Assembly (NCBI GenBank): GCA_951230915.1
Contig: OX579640.1
Span: 23,270,981-23,334,980 of the forward strand
DNA from: Antitrichia curtipendula
Lineage: Eukaryota > Streptophyta > Bryopsida > Hypnales > Leucodontaceae
Direction: 5' to 3'
Length of the DNA: 64,000 nt
In this document: positions 12,205-24,176 of the stretch, piece by piece
Layout of the letters: the number at the start of each line of letters is the position of its first letter
Numbering within the stretch: the stretch's first letter is position 1
Notes under the pieces: generated by a model
What the model was told of the DNA's origin: nothing
The model's input: only the letters and a program-made list of their open reading frames with translations
Database searches by the model: none
Made by a program: the position numbers and the translations under genes

Positions 12205-12967
12205 TTTCTGTGTAATATATACACACGCGGTTTGGGTCACTTGCTTTGGTGGTATGGAGTCGTGAAGGTTTTCGAATGTTGTGGCGATCTGTGAACGTTT
12301 AGTGTCCGAAGCTAAGGTGAGCTAGAAAGCTTGAAATTTATTTATCAATGATTCTCGAGCTAGCTAGATGGTTTCATGTTGATCGATCGATCTTGTTTTG
12401 AGATGTGGAAGGGATTTTATGGAGAAAAATCGTTGAGATGACTGTGTGTGTGTGTGTGTGTTTGCTAGCAGTTTGTGTTTGGGTGTTGTTATCAATGGAG
12501 GTTTGTATATATGATACCAAGCTCTGTCGGTGTTGTTATGAGGTTCGCTAGTTGTGATTTGGGTTCAGAGTTTTGGAAGGTTGCAGGGTTTAGTGGATGA
12601 GCTAATAGTTGTTGTGATTTGCATATTTTTGGTTCAGGGTTTGATTGAAAGACTGAGAGGATCCGGGTTGATGCATACAGATACTTGCTTCGAGAATACA
12701 TGCACCAACGTTTTCGAAGAAGTGAGCCATCAAGACAGAAGTACGTGCACAATATTATTCCGGTCCCCGTATTATTAATATATTGCCCCAAGTTTGTTGC
12801 ACGTTATTTGGAGGTGTGGTCTTGGCGTTTTTGTGCACCTTTTATAATTTCCAATCTATGACTCTTGAATTGTGAAGAGATGACGTCCATTTAGGAGAAA
12901 CAAAGGCGCAGAGAAGCCGAGAGTTTGTTTGAAAAAAAAAGAATTGAATTGGAATGTGCTTGTGCAG
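12205..12967 (+). promoter_or_regulatory. Probable promoter, 5' UTR exon and 5' UTR intron
   Basis: A TATA-like TAATATATACA lies near 12211-12221. A strong donor AAG|GTGAGC at 12316/12317 and acceptor TGTGCAG|GAG at 12967/12968 bound an intron of about 650 bp. It would join a non-coding first exon to the exon holding the start at 13004. A GT dinucleotide repeat (about 12443-12461) lies inside the intron. The transcription start is inferred only. Confidence 0.4.
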
Positions 12968-13003
12968 GAGCAAATACGTTACGTTTCCTGCGTTGGAGAC
13001 GAG

Positions 13004-14364
13004 ATGGTGGGTGCTTTGAGGAAACTCACGTACAGTCGTCCAAGCCATCGCTCGAAACATCAGTACTTGATGGTCGGTACCTCTTTGCCTCACAATCATG
13101 GTTTAGCTTTGTCCTTAGGATTTTTTAATATTCTGCACATTGTTGTAAACTAGGATGGTAACCTAGATAGATAGCGCCTCTCTCAAATGAAGTTTGCTTG
13201 CTTCCTGTAGAATAAAAATCCTCATTGAGATCATGCTTTAGAACTTCCTCTTTATTTTCTTTATTTTTAAAGTTCTCGTGTAATCCAAGAATTAAAACAC
13301 ACTCTGCAAATAATTTGGTTTGAAGAAAGTGAAACAGAATTTGGCTCTGCAGGCCTACAATCGCAACAAGCCATGCCTCCGATCCACTCCACAGCGGAAG
13401 TTGTGGACTAAATTATTTTGCAGCGAAAATGTTAACCCAAAATGATGTCAGTGTAGGTGGAGAGTGCAGGAGGGAAGAGGATCAGTCCTGCAGCTGCACT
13501 CCATGGAGTGCCTCCTTTGGAGAATTTTGAAGCTGTGGAGCATCCAGATGAGCCCACGGAAATGGACGGCCCCGTTCGCTGCCCACCTCCGGAGAAAAGC
13601 ATCGTACAGGTTAGACAGTCTTTACTTGCGATGATCTTGTGTGATGCTATTTACACTTCCATTGTTGCATTTCAGTCTTATATAAAGTAGAGTTTTTTTT
13701 TATTTTACTTGCGTAACTTTAAGCATTTTTGCACATATGTGAAGGAGTTTGATCAGATTCTTTTTATCACTACGTGCAAATTTCTGATGCAATCCTTCAA
13801 ATTAGGAGGTTGAATACCACTATTGAAAGTACAGTAAGTGATTCCATTTCCATTCAAAGACCAGTACCCATAAAGTATTGAAGACCAATCCAAGATATAA
13901 ATAGTTGAGGTGACGTTGGTAACAGTCTGTGGTTAGGATCACTAGTAGAAATTCGATCAAACTATGCCCGAATCAAGTCATGTACAGCAACAAAACATGT
14001 TGATGCGGACACCGTTTTTTTACTAGTTTGGTACAAGAGATCATGAAATCCAGTCCCTACTATGGTACACAATTAGATTCCTCTCTACCTAGCTCTAAAT
14101 TTTATGTATTGATTGATTGATTGAATTTCTCCGCATCCTTGCCATTTATTTTTCCAGGACGGATTGATTTGGAGAGAAAGAGTGGCAAGGCACTTCCACC
14201 GTCCAATTGACAGAGTCAGTACCTGGCAAGAAGGCGATGCTGTCCGACTCGCAGGAGGCGTTGTCAGCAATCCAGGCAGACCCAACCACAGCAATTTAAG
14301 CGACAAGGGCCTTTTTGTGGCACGCAGTGCACCTGAAACTGCAGTCTCGCAAATGTTGCTGTAA
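13004..14364 (+). CDS. Small plant protein of unknown function
   Basis: Coding exons 13004-13072, 13457-13609 and 14158-14364, joined at GT-AG sites in phase 0, total 429 nt and give 142 residues. Residues 1-23 are basic. Residues about 42-83 hold a Pro/Glu-rich block (GVPPLENFEAVEHPDEPTE, then RCPPPEKSI) running across the exon 2/3 junction into DGLIWRERV. No transmembrane segment, signal peptide or known catalytic motif is visible. The Pro/Glu block gives me an impression of a conserved plant-specific family, but I cannot name one. The start at 13004 is the first Met in the exon after a probable 5' UTR intron; a start in exon 2 is possible. Intron 2 carries a copy of the intron-associated repeat. 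Confidence 0.6.
13749..13933 (+). repeat. Intron-associated repeat, copy a
   Basis: Lies in intron 2 of the small unknown gene. It shares with 38.8-39.1, 50.7-51.0, 51.3-51.6 and 52.0-52.2 kb an ordered set of boxes: TTTTTATCACT, TGCAATC.TTCAAA, GGTTG.ATACCACTATTGAA and TCCATTTCCATTCAAAGA. It is truncated at its 5' side compared with the 38.8 kb copy. Confidence 0.6.
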
Positions 14365-16214
14365 TTTAACTCATTAATCAATTAATCAATGAACGAACTT
14401 AATTACTTCTCGCAAATGGTGCAAGCAATTGCAAATTTTGCACAGCTAGAAGCCGATTTGTAATTAAAGGAGTTTCAAACCTCTCAGACAGTTGACTTCC
14501 TGTTTTTTTCCATCTTATTCATATTGGAATAGCCGAGTAATTGATAGTGTATTGACATAACAGCTGATTGAAGCAGCTACACTACAAGTTAGAGTCCCAA
14601 ATTAATTAGTTAGTGGAGCTCCAAAGCTACGAGAGACACAATTTCAATAGGTCTTTCAAATGTAGCTACTCATAGTGTTTGGGTAATTAACAACGAAAAA
14701 CTCGACATGGAAAAAACTGAGCTACATTTCAAACTTTCTCACTCAACTGTTTGTAAATGTTGATTATGTCGGTGAAGTTTTTTATGTCCGTGCAATTTTT
14801 ATGTCGGTGTAATGTCGGTGTCTCCTTCAGTGCTGAGAGTAGAGGTAGGTGGTTGATTGAGCTAAGAGAGGCTGAATCTCGATAGGTATTTCAAAGGCAG
14901 TCTAGCAACTCTGTGGGAGTAACTTTATTATTTTCATGCTTGGGACTGGGACTTGGTTTTTGAGGAGCAGCGAACAATTGGCATAAGAAACTCAAGGTAT
15001 GTTTGCACTTGGTGTTAAAAGAGTGTTGTTATTGAGGATCTTAGGAACAAATTCAGACCTACTTTTGGACCAGAATCACATTGCGAACATCACCCCAAAT
15101 ACCAAGTGCGGAACATACCTTGATTTCAATCTTTCTCACTTCACTAGAGATACTTATAAGCTGTGTAGATGGAATGTCGAATCCAGGGCTAAGAAAAGAG
15201 GTGGATTGGTGTAAATCAATTAGGATGAGTTGATAGGAGACGATGCTCATTCTTTGTGGAGTCACAATCAATGTTCGGGGAGAACCACCGGTTATGGTAG
15301 AACCACCCATAATTGACCACTTAAGCGATTCCGTACATGTTCTAGAGTAATAGAAGGCAATGTAAATTTACTGCCTTGTAGAAAGATAGGATTTATGAAC
15401 ATTGCCGCTTTTTTGTGGTAATTTTTCCTCAAATTCAAATTACTGTGAAATTAGGAAGCCAAAAGTTGGCCTCAATTCATTTTCAATATATAGAGTCTTC
15501 CAATTCTGATAATTCCATAACTACTTTTCCGCTCACTACATCACGGCATGTGTCATGGCTTTCTAGTCTCAACCTTGCAACCCTACATGTTGGGTATGGA
15601 TGCCTAGTTTATAATGGATGGTTCTACCATATTTATTTCTAGCTAGTGGAACTGGGAAAATAAATGGTTGTAATTTGAAAGCATCGGAAGAAACCCAGTA
15701 AAAAAATCTATAAAATTTCTATTTAAAATAATAAAATAGAAAAATAAAATAGAATAATTATTTGAAAAAATAGTGCAATATCAAAAATTTTAAATTAGCT
15801 AGTAAAAACTCAAAAAATATCCCTATCATTGGCCACAATGCCATAATAAAATAAAACAAGTCACAATAGGATTTATTATTATTATTATTATTGTATAGGC
15901 GATTTTGCATCATTCCTCATCATTTGTCTTCTTATATATTCATATAATCTAACACATGAACTTACAAACATACATAAGAGTATTTATCTCCAAAAGGCAA
16001 TATTATTAGAAAAGGTCAATTCTATACCTTCACTATTTGTCATATTGTGTATTCATATGATTAGATTTGTCAAGTTATGGACACGCCTAAGAGTATTATC
16101 AACATTTATTCCAAAGGCAAAGTTATTAGAGGAGGTTGAGTTTTGATTTTCTTAAATTTCTTAAATTTTCTTTAAAAAAAATTCATTACATCATACTTGA
16201 CCCCAATACAAATC
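14365..16214. other. Intergenic stretch without a recognisable gene
   Basis: No exon is supported. Frames at 14999-15214 and 15415-15642 lack motifs. An ATT trinucleotide run lies near 15876-15892, and the DNA from 15.65 kb on is very AT-rich. Nothing else stands out. Confidence 0.5.
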
Positions 16215-16284
16215 GGGGTTTTTGTTTGGAGCGGAATTTCACTCAGCCCGCCAAAAAATTGGCCTCTGACAACAATTCCCTCTA

Positions 16285-17446
16285 CATAACATTTAAGAGC
16301 TGTGAGAGCAGCTGCCTTCCCTCTGACGGAATGATGTGGAATATTCCACACCCAACATTAGCTAATAAGCCACGCGTCAATAATGTCAGACTTCTGCTCA
16401 GTGCCAAGGTCATGACTGCACAATCGGGTTACTGGGTGATAGGAAGTAGAACAAAATATACAAACAAATAATTATAAAGATATATGGTCTGTCAGAACCC
16501 AAAGAATTCATTGAGTATTATACCAATGAAATCTAACCATTTCACATGAATAACTTATTTTGATTTGTTTTTTAGGAAAGAGAAGCTGTTTATGTACATA
16601 TGGGGTGGTAGGGGGTAGAACAATCCATGTGGGATATATAATTTAGAGTTTGTGATTTCTCAACCGCTCATAGTTAAGTCTAAAGTAGGAATTGTGTTAA
16701 AATTATAATTTTAGACCTCATTTAGGCATATTAAAATAATTTTTTACAAAATACTTTGAACTAAGATAAGTTGGAGAATAACGTTAAATTTTATCTCCAA
16801 AAATCCGTTTGAGATTTTAATCTTCCACTCAAAAGTTATAGACAAATTTCATAGAGGGGTTTGAAAGGATTTTTTTTGACATTTTCATACATCCTCTCTG
16901 AAATTTGTCCATAACTTTTGAGTGGAAGATCTAAATCTAAAAAGGATTTTTGAAGATGAAACTTAGCTTGGTTCCACAACTTTTTTTAGTTAAAATTCTT
17001 TTAAAAAAAGTTATTCCACTATGCCTAAATGAGGTCTGAAATTATAATTTTAACACAATTTCTACTTTAGACTTAACTATGAGCGGTTGAGAAATTACAA
17101 ACTCTAAATTACATATCCCACATGGGTTGTTCTATCTCCTACCACCCCAAGTGTATATAAACAGATTCTCTTTACAACAAGAATTCAAAATAAGTTATTA
17201 ATGGCAAATGGTTAGGTTTCATTGGTGTAATACTCAAAAAATTCTTTGAATCTTGACAGACCATCTATCTCTATAATTATTTGTTTGCATATTTTGTCCT
17301 AAAATTAACCAAAAAAATAGATCGCACCATAAATGCACTGCCATTGTCTCGGTCCTGAAGCTTACATTATAATATGTGCATGTATTTCGTGGATGAAGAC
17401 TTCAGAGAGGCAAAGGCAGCCTCTCTGAAGGCTCTTGAATGTTATG
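16285..17446. mobile_element. TA-flanked foldback element, 1.16 kb
   Basis: The ends are inverted repeats (CATAACATTTAAGAGC and the complement of GCTCTTGAATGTTATG) that stay similar for about 45 bp, flanked by TA at 16283-16284 and 17447-17448. Removing the element and one TA restores the sequence seen at 10.37 kb. The interior is a very long palindrome (16449-17305). No transposase frame is visible. The TA duplication fits Tc1/mariner-type or other TA-targeting transposons. Confidence 0.82.
16449..17305. repeat. Long near-palindrome (foldback arms of about 420 bp)
   Basis: The left arm, from the ACAAAATATACAAACAAATA run, and the complement of the right arm, ending in a TTTGCATATTTTGT run, match closely to a centre near 16.87-16.88 kb. 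Shared boxes include GGTCTGTCA, CCATGTGGGATAT, CTCAACCGCTCATAGTTAAG and TCCACTCAAAAGTTAT. A transcript would fold into one long hairpin, a plausible small-RNA source. A diverged relative lies at 62.3-62.77 kb. Confidence 0.85.
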
Positions 17447-18043
17447 TATAAATTAGCCTATGCAGCAAGGCCAGCAAGCAGACATGCAGCCGAAAAAACA
17501 ACCCCGGTGCAAATATCTTGAACACGAGAAGGCACATCCAATAGCAAGAAGAAGAAGGCTATGAAGTACGGCTTGATCCCAGAGCGTCAGACTCACGCAA
17601 GCAAGCTCAGGGTATTAAAACCAGCAAAGTATGTGACTGAGCTCCATTCATCAGCTTCTGGTTGTACCGATTTCATCGGGTTACTGCTGTCAGACAGACA
17701 TACATACAAGAACTCAAGCTCCTCCCAGTCAACATCCTCACTGCAGGAAAAAAAAATTTGCATCTGAAAAATGTGTAAAAAAAAGTGTGAAAGAGTTGTG
17801 ATCTTGTGAACCTTTTTGACGGATTTGACCACATGTTCTTCATTCAATGGGTCTTCTTCCAACTCCGTACTGTCTTCAGCAATGCAGAATGGACATCTTT
17901 ACATACATTGACCACAAACTTGACTCGACTCGACTATAGCATCAAAACAATGGGCTTTCCATCAAGGCAAATACTTCAAAAATCAATAACGTTAACGTGT
18001 GAGCTTAGAAATGCGAGCCTACAAGCCTTGAACCAAGGTATAA

Positions 18044-18505
18044 GAGCATTGACAGTGCGCACTTGGTAAACAATCCTTGTATTGACATTTAAACAGGTTG
18101 AAAACGGGGCCTCCATAGTGATGGGTCCTTTTGGGGTAGGGGCGCCCCAATGCACGGCCACTTTACGAGACTCTACTTGCAATTTTTGTCAAAGTCAATT
18201 GGAAAAGTGGTGTGGATTGGTGAAATTTGGAGCAGATTTTGTAGCTCCTCGCGATTCACGAGGTATGTCAGTAGCTATATTCTCTTTAGCACGGCTTGGT
18301 ACTGGCCAATTTCCCACGAATCAACTTGCCGAGATGCTTTGAGGGGTAGGCAAAAAGACAGAAAATGTTGGGTGGTCCTTTGTCGAGACCGTGAAACTAC
18401 AGTTTGTCGTAACGGTCGCATTGGAGACTGCATTCAATTAAAAATTGCTTTCTGAATGGTAAAGTGTCGATACAGTCACATTTGAAGGGTGCATTGCAGA
18501 TGCTC
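18044..18505. mobile_element. Harbinger-like MITE
   Basis: Termini GAGCATTGACAGTGCGC and the complement of GGGTGCATTGCAGATGCTC form an imperfect inverted repeat flanked by TAA on both sides (18041-18043 and 18506-18508). GAGCAT-type ends with a 3-bp TAA/TTA duplication are usual for plant PIF/Harbinger MITEs. About 462 bp and non-coding. Confidence 0.7.
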
Positions 18506-18509
18506 TAAG

Positions 18510-18690
18510 TAGGTACCCTATAACCCTACACCTATTGAAGGTGCCTATATTGTACAAACCTATATCATAGGTACCCAATATTCATGAAAGGTACCTACAA
18601 TATAAGTAGCTATAACATAAGTATCCTATAATTATGGAAGGTGTATATAATATAGGTATCTAGGTTCATAGGCTCAAAATCCTAGGCACA
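18510..18690. repeat. Degenerate minisatellite of AGGTACC/TATAATATAGG motifs
   Basis: Loose tandem repetition of boxes such as TAGGTACC, CCTATAT, GAAGGTGCCTATA and ATAATATAGGTA at about 50-60 bp spacing, with local inverted symmetry. No coding potential. Confidence 0.55.
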
Positions 18691-18699
18691 CATGCTGGC

Positions 18700-21600
18700 A
18701 ACCTTGCCTCCAAACCCGCCACTTTTTGCTATTGTGCCTATTTAGTTATTATTATTAGATTGGTCAAATTTCCACTGATTTTCTTGTTGGCTAGTGAAAG
18801 GAGGTTCCAACGCACTAAAGTCATTTGGATACCATATGCAAAAGTTTTGAAGGGTCAAAGTTTTTTTTTGGTAGAGGTTCTTGAAATTGTTCCTTCTACA
18901 CATGTGGATTTGGGAGATGTACATAGAGTAATGATGGCGATTTTAGGTAGGATGTAACCACCTTTATGATGCATGCATTGAGCAAATTAAAGTGCTTAAC
19001 ATCAAAGTCTTAGAATTCAAAAATTTTGAAAACAAGAAGTGAAGTACATCTTTAGGAAAATTGAGAAATGTATGCAAGTAAATTTTTTGAGATAAATGTA
19101 TATTTTTTAGTTGACTATTTAAATGACTTTATTTTTTACAATCTTTTGGAGAAATCATTCAAAATTTATCAATGCTTATTGTTGTAAGTCATAACATCTT
19201 TTTATCACCCTTGACTTGTTGTTATACATCAACTAAAGCCCAACCTTATCAAATTTTGCAAAATATTCATACAAAGATGTTAAAAAATATGTGATATGTA
19301 ATAGAAGGTAGGAAATGTTGATTTCATAAATCATTTGGAGGATTTTGATGGAATCAACAACACAAAGTCTATTAAGGGTTCACTACTCTCCGTCCTACCA
19401 ATGATGCCCAATTGAAGGTTTTGGGCCCTATTTAGGAGACCTTAGCAATGGGAATTTTCATATGGATATTAAAGCATAAAAAGCATTAGATTTTTATTAG
19501 TAATAGTTTCACATTGATATTCATTGGCTATTCATTTGTAATTCTACTTACATTCGGAAAAAATTTGGCCTTGTAGAAGGCCGAAAGATTGCAAGGCAGC
19601 AGTGCAATTACAAGGGGAAAATAAATTTAGGAATCTAATAGGGCACTACTAGTGCCATGTCAAATTCATAAGTTTAAAAAATTTCCAAAATTTAATTAAA
19701 ATTTAGTCAAATTTATAATTAAAAAAAATTGTATTTGTACCGCGAGTGTGCCAAAAATGAAAATGAAACGGTCCTTTGTAGGGTTCAGATTTTTTGTAAT
19801 GAAATTTTGAAAAAATGTATTTGCAAACACGAGTGTTGATTTTCTAAGTTTAGAATGACACTATAAAAAAAGTTGCACCATAATATTCTACACTATAATA
19901 TAAACCTATGGGGAAAAAATGAGATGTTTTGAGCATAGATTGCATTTAATATGAATTGTTTCACTTTTTATTTTAAAATTTATAATAATTCAAAAAATGT
20001 TAAATTTTTACAACTAATAGAAGGCATGTGATCACATCTTGCATGTGATCTCATGCAAGATGAAGTTTGAAAAAATAATTATACGCTCATCCTTTGAGGA
20101 TTAAAGGTCTCTAGACCTTAATTAAAATGGAAGTCTTGGTTATATTTTTTTGAATTTGAATTCAAATCTAACTTTTTAAGGCTTTTACTATAGAAATTAA
20201 TTGAACCTCAAAGCTTTCAAGTGGTCCCTTTAGAAAACTTCAATTCCTTTAATTGAAATGAGAATTCTAATGTGAGCAATTTTAGTCATGTAGCTTTGAA
20301 ATTCCATTATTTTTGTCATGAATTCAAAACTTAATTGTTTTCATCTTGGCTTCATTCTACCATTTTTTTAAATTGTGACTTCAAACAGATCCCATGGTCA
20401 CAAAGCATATCCTATATTTTTCAATACATAAATCCCAAAGGACATCCCAAAAATTTATTAAATCAACCTAAAGGTTGTTACTGGAATTTTGAAGCAATTT
20501 TAACTTCAAGTTTAAAACCATGGAGACAATGATGATTTATTAAATTTTATTGGGACATAGTAAAAAATTTACCATGATGTTCTACATTAAATTATAAACC
20601 TATAGAGAATTTTTCAGATTTTTTGAGCACCAATTGCATTTGATATGAATTATTTCACTTTTTATTCAAAAGTTCATTGTAATTTCAAAGGTTTTAAGGT
20701 GGGAAGAATTAGAAAATTTTGTATGAATATATATATACACACATATAAGAATTTAAATCGAAAAAATCTAATCAATGATTGTTTTATTTTCAATTTTTCA
20801 AGGTAGTGTAACCTCGGGGGGGGGGGGGGGGGGGGACACTTAATTTTACTACAACAAACCACGTGCGAACAAGTGGTTTCTAATAAACTATAATTTCAAC
20901 CTAAAATTTTGAGCATTGTCTAATGATGACTATAGGTTTCTATTGCTAAATTTGCCAACTCAAATAAAATATGAAATGGTTTCTAGAAGAGGTTGAAAAT
21001 GAACTAAAATGGCATGTTTTTCAACTCAAATAATTATAGAGAATACATTTAGTTGACCATTGAATCAATATTCAATTCAAAATGAGCTTTCAATAGAGAG
21101 TTATTTTAAGGAATTTTTTGTTCATTTTTTAGACAATTTTTTCTTATATAATATAGGGGTGTGAAAGTTATTTTTCAATTCTACAGTGTATCTTTTTACT
21201 TCAAAAATTTATAACTAATTATTATTAACAAATAAAAATACCAATAATTCAGAACATAAACTTTTAAAGTAGGAAAATCTATTCATATTTTATTTATTTT
21301 GTTTTATTTAAAATTCAAAAAGTAAATAGGGGGGCCAAAGTTATGTCCACATGTAGTTTCTAATGGACACTCTAAGTGAACTCCCCGTGAGTGTAACTTG
21401 TGACCTCGATTAGGATATTTACATCTATATCATGTAGAAGATGATTGGAATGAAACATCATCTATTCATCCAAATGTAGAAAATTCATACTATTTTGAAA
21501 ATATGCGGATGACTTTAATTTACCAACTTCATTATTCTTAGAATGGAGAATAGTATGCTAATACACTAATATCTTCCAATATATATGTCCAAACTTCATG
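18700..21600. other. Gene desert with diverged repeats
   Basis: No exon is supported. A block near 19860-20010 recurs in diverged form at 20555-20690 (shared boxes: ATAAACCTAT, TTTTGAGCA, GCATTTRATATGAATT and TTTCACTTTTTATT). A homopolymer of about 21 G lies near 20816-20836. Confidence 0.5.
20816..20836 (+). repeat. Poly-G tract
   Basis: About 21 consecutive G residues in otherwise AT-rich DNA. It could slip in replication, form quadruplexes, or be a length artefact of sequencing. Confidence 0.85.
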
Positions 21601-21619
21601 AAATTTTTACCACATGATT

Positions 21620-22515
21620 TGAGATAAGTTAAACTGAGGCCTTTTTTTCATCAAAAAACACTCAAACTGCCATATCTATTGCAAAGAGCAAATTATTTAT
21701 TTATTTTTAATTTCAATATCTAACCATAAGATATTATACTAGACTAGTATAAGAATATATGGAAGAAATTTTAGAAAAGTTGACCGCATAGATTGCAAAA
21801 TATTTGCATGCAAACTGAAAAAAATAAGTTTTTTTATACCTTATTTGATTAGACTTTTGGCTTTGAATCTTCTTAACTTAAATTTTTTGTACTATTGATT
21901 TTTAAGGATCTAAGGAAAAAAATCAATTTTTAAGAATCTAAGGGAAAAAAATAAAAAACAAACAATTAATTTTTATTCATTAAAATATTGTTAAGTAGAA
22001 GTAGATTCAAGATTGAAGGAGAAACTAAATTGTTAATAGCTCTAAGATGGAATTGAAATACACTAGTTCTAACGGTAAGATTGTTCTAGCAAGCAAATCT
22101 AATCTTGTTTAACAACTTTTGGGGGGAAATTGTAAAAATTTCATTCACAAATGAATTCTATAAGTTATTTTTTCAAGAAGATGCTTAGATTGCCCGAAAA
22201 ACTATGATTGTCCATATCTTTCTCATCACTAGGCCAAATAGAATAATTCAAAGCTTCAAATGTAGGGGCAAAAATTAAAATTAAAATTTTGACTTTTTGT
22301 GATTTTTTTGTATTGCCTGCCAACATCCATTTTTGGCTGATTGTGCCTTAACTTTTTCTCCCATGCATCAATAAAAATAAAAATTATATACCCACAAAGC
22401 TTTTGCAAAACTGCACATCATCCAAAGGTTTCAAAAATATGTACTAAAAATTGAGGCAATAGAAACCTACTTAGACCCAAGTTGTTCCCTGAGGGGACAA
22501 ACGGTCCTTTAGGGA
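21620..22515. mobile_element. TTAA/CCCC family element (right end intact)
   Basis: The right end reads CCTTTAGGGATTAA (TTAA at 22516-22519). The left end near 21.62 kb is degenerate but matches the 53.4 kb copy internally (GAGGCCTTTTT, then the box around 'actgccat', then the 'atctaacc..a.gat.tt' box). Non-coding. It faces the next copy (22718-23298) in inverted orientation, so the pair looks like a 1.7 kb palindrome. Confidence 0.6.
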
Positions 22516-22717
22516 TTAAGTACAAGATACTATGGTTAGATTCTAAGAAAAAAAATAGTTTTTGTTTTCTTAGACAAATGTAGCAAATATGAAAATTTGG
22601 AGTGTTTTTTTGACGGAAAATGGCCTTGTGACTTTAAGGATTAAAGTGACTACTCCACTCAATAATATACTCCCCTAACCTCATACAAGCATATACATCA
22701 TGTCCGGCAAAGTTTTA

Positions 22718-23298
22718 CCCCTAAAGGATTGTTTGTCCCCTCGGGGGACAATTTGGATTCGTGTAGGTTCCTATTGTCTCAATTTGTAGTGAATCTTTTT
22801 GAATTTTTTTTGAGGTTGTGTAGTTTGGTGAGAATTTTGTAAATATGTAATTTTTGTTTCAATTGATGCCCAAGAGCAAAAGTTATGGCAAATAAGCCAA
22901 AAAAGGAGGTCGACAGGCAACACCAAAAATAAATCACAAAATGTCAAAATATACATTTTTAAATTTCGAAAATATATTATATTTATGTCTACATGTGAAG
23001 CTTTGATTCACTCTATTTGGACTAGAGGTGAGAAAGTTATGGACAATCTTGTTTTGGGGGCAAATCTAAGCATCTTCTTGAAAAAAAACTTTTTCTTCAA
23101 CTTTGAATCTTCAATTGCTAATATCTTCCAATCCGTACGGTCAAATTTGATGAATTTTTACGACATGATTTCATATAAGTTGAGTACAAGATCCTACAAT
23201 TAGATTCCAAAATAACTTTTTTTCTTTTTTTGAGTGAACACAACAGAAGTGGCAATTTTGAGTGAATTTTGACATAAAACACACTTGGGGCTTTAGGG
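22718..23298. mobile_element. TTAA/CCCC family element, inverted to its neighbour
   Basis: Begins CCCCTAAAGGA after a degenerate TTTA and ends GGGGCTTTAGGG before TTAA (23299-23302). Its interior is the complement of 21.6-22.5 kb, including the 'gatgcttagatt.gccc' and 'gacaatcttgtttt' boxes. About 580 bp, so shorter than the 0.9 kb full copies. Confidence 0.6.
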
Positions 23299-23872
23299 TT
23301 AATCAATTCTTTTATCTCCATTTGTAGACTATAGTAAATGTTTGCATGTTCAACAACAACATTCATAAGTTATCGCAATTTTTTGATGTCTTGGAAGATC
23401 TTGGGATTGTGTTTGGGACGTCTTTTAAGTTTTCATAACTACTTTCCTTCAATTCTCATAGTGAACCATTTTTTCAAGTATTGAGTCCAGTTATTTTCTT
23501 TATTTTTTTTACCCTAAATAAAAAATTTACTGTTTTTTTTTTAACAAGTTTCTTTCTGATGTTTTCAAATTACATCTGATTTTGTTCCCCCAATTCCACC
23601 AGCTAATGTTGAACTAAACCGCTGGTTAGTTGCAAACACGGCTTCGGACTGGCAAGCAGGGAAGGGATGTTGCAAAATGCAAAACCACGGCCTAAACTCC
23701 ATGGCACCTTGAGTTCCAGAGAATGTGCAGGTGCTCCCACAGCTTTTTTTTTTTTTTTTTTTGAAACACATGGAATGCTCCCACAGCTTTCAAAACCTCA
23801 AAGGCACCACCTCTGAGCCACTGACTGTCCTCTAAAGCAAGATCACTAATCAAGACTTTGGGTTGTACACTA

Positions 23873-24174
23873 AGGTAGTCTGCTCTAAAAGCGAGCAGGC
23901 TCTAAAACCGAACATGGCACAGAGGTACATTTTGCTTTCTTCAATGTATCAACGGTGTACATTTCAGGAGGTGGTCGGTTTTAGTGACCACTGCGTTTTA
24001 ACTTCAAAAATTTGTAACGAATTCCACAAAGGTCCAAAAAATATGAAACGACTTGGGTTAGATGCCAATTTCATTTTTCTTCCTCTAAAAATTAACTGAA
24101 AATTGTTTCAAGGAGTTTAGGTTCCCCGAAAAGTCAAACAGCTCTTAAATGGTCGCTTTAAGAGCAGATTACCT
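23873..24174. mobile_element. MITE, AGGTAG/GCTCTAAAAGC family, copy 2
   Basis: Ends AGGTAGTCTGCTCTAAAAGC and the complement of GCTTTAAGAGCAGATTACCT, flanked by TA (23871-23872 and 24175-24176). The interior shares boxes with the 47.8 kb copy (GAGGTACATTTTGCTTTCTT, ATGAAACGACTTGGGTTAG and GATGCCAATTTCATTTTT) but differs from the 312-718 copy. 302 bp, non-coding. Confidence 0.8.
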
Positions 24175-24176
24175 TA

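Larger units (their letters stand above)
16215..17515. mobile_element. Small GGGGTTTT-ended repeat, split by a nested element
   Basis: The two parts, 16215-16284 and 17447-17515, together match the uninterrupted copy at 10308-10440. The outer ends read CGGGGTTTTTG and AAACAACCCCGG, an inverted pair. The break falls exactly at a TA present once in the intact copy and duplicated here. Confidence 0.7.

Noticed and set aside
21620..23298. One 1.7 kb palindromic element
   Set aside because: Better explained as two members of the TTAA/CCCC family in opposite orientation, because TTAA-type ends occur inside the supposed palindrome near 22.52 and 22.72 kb.
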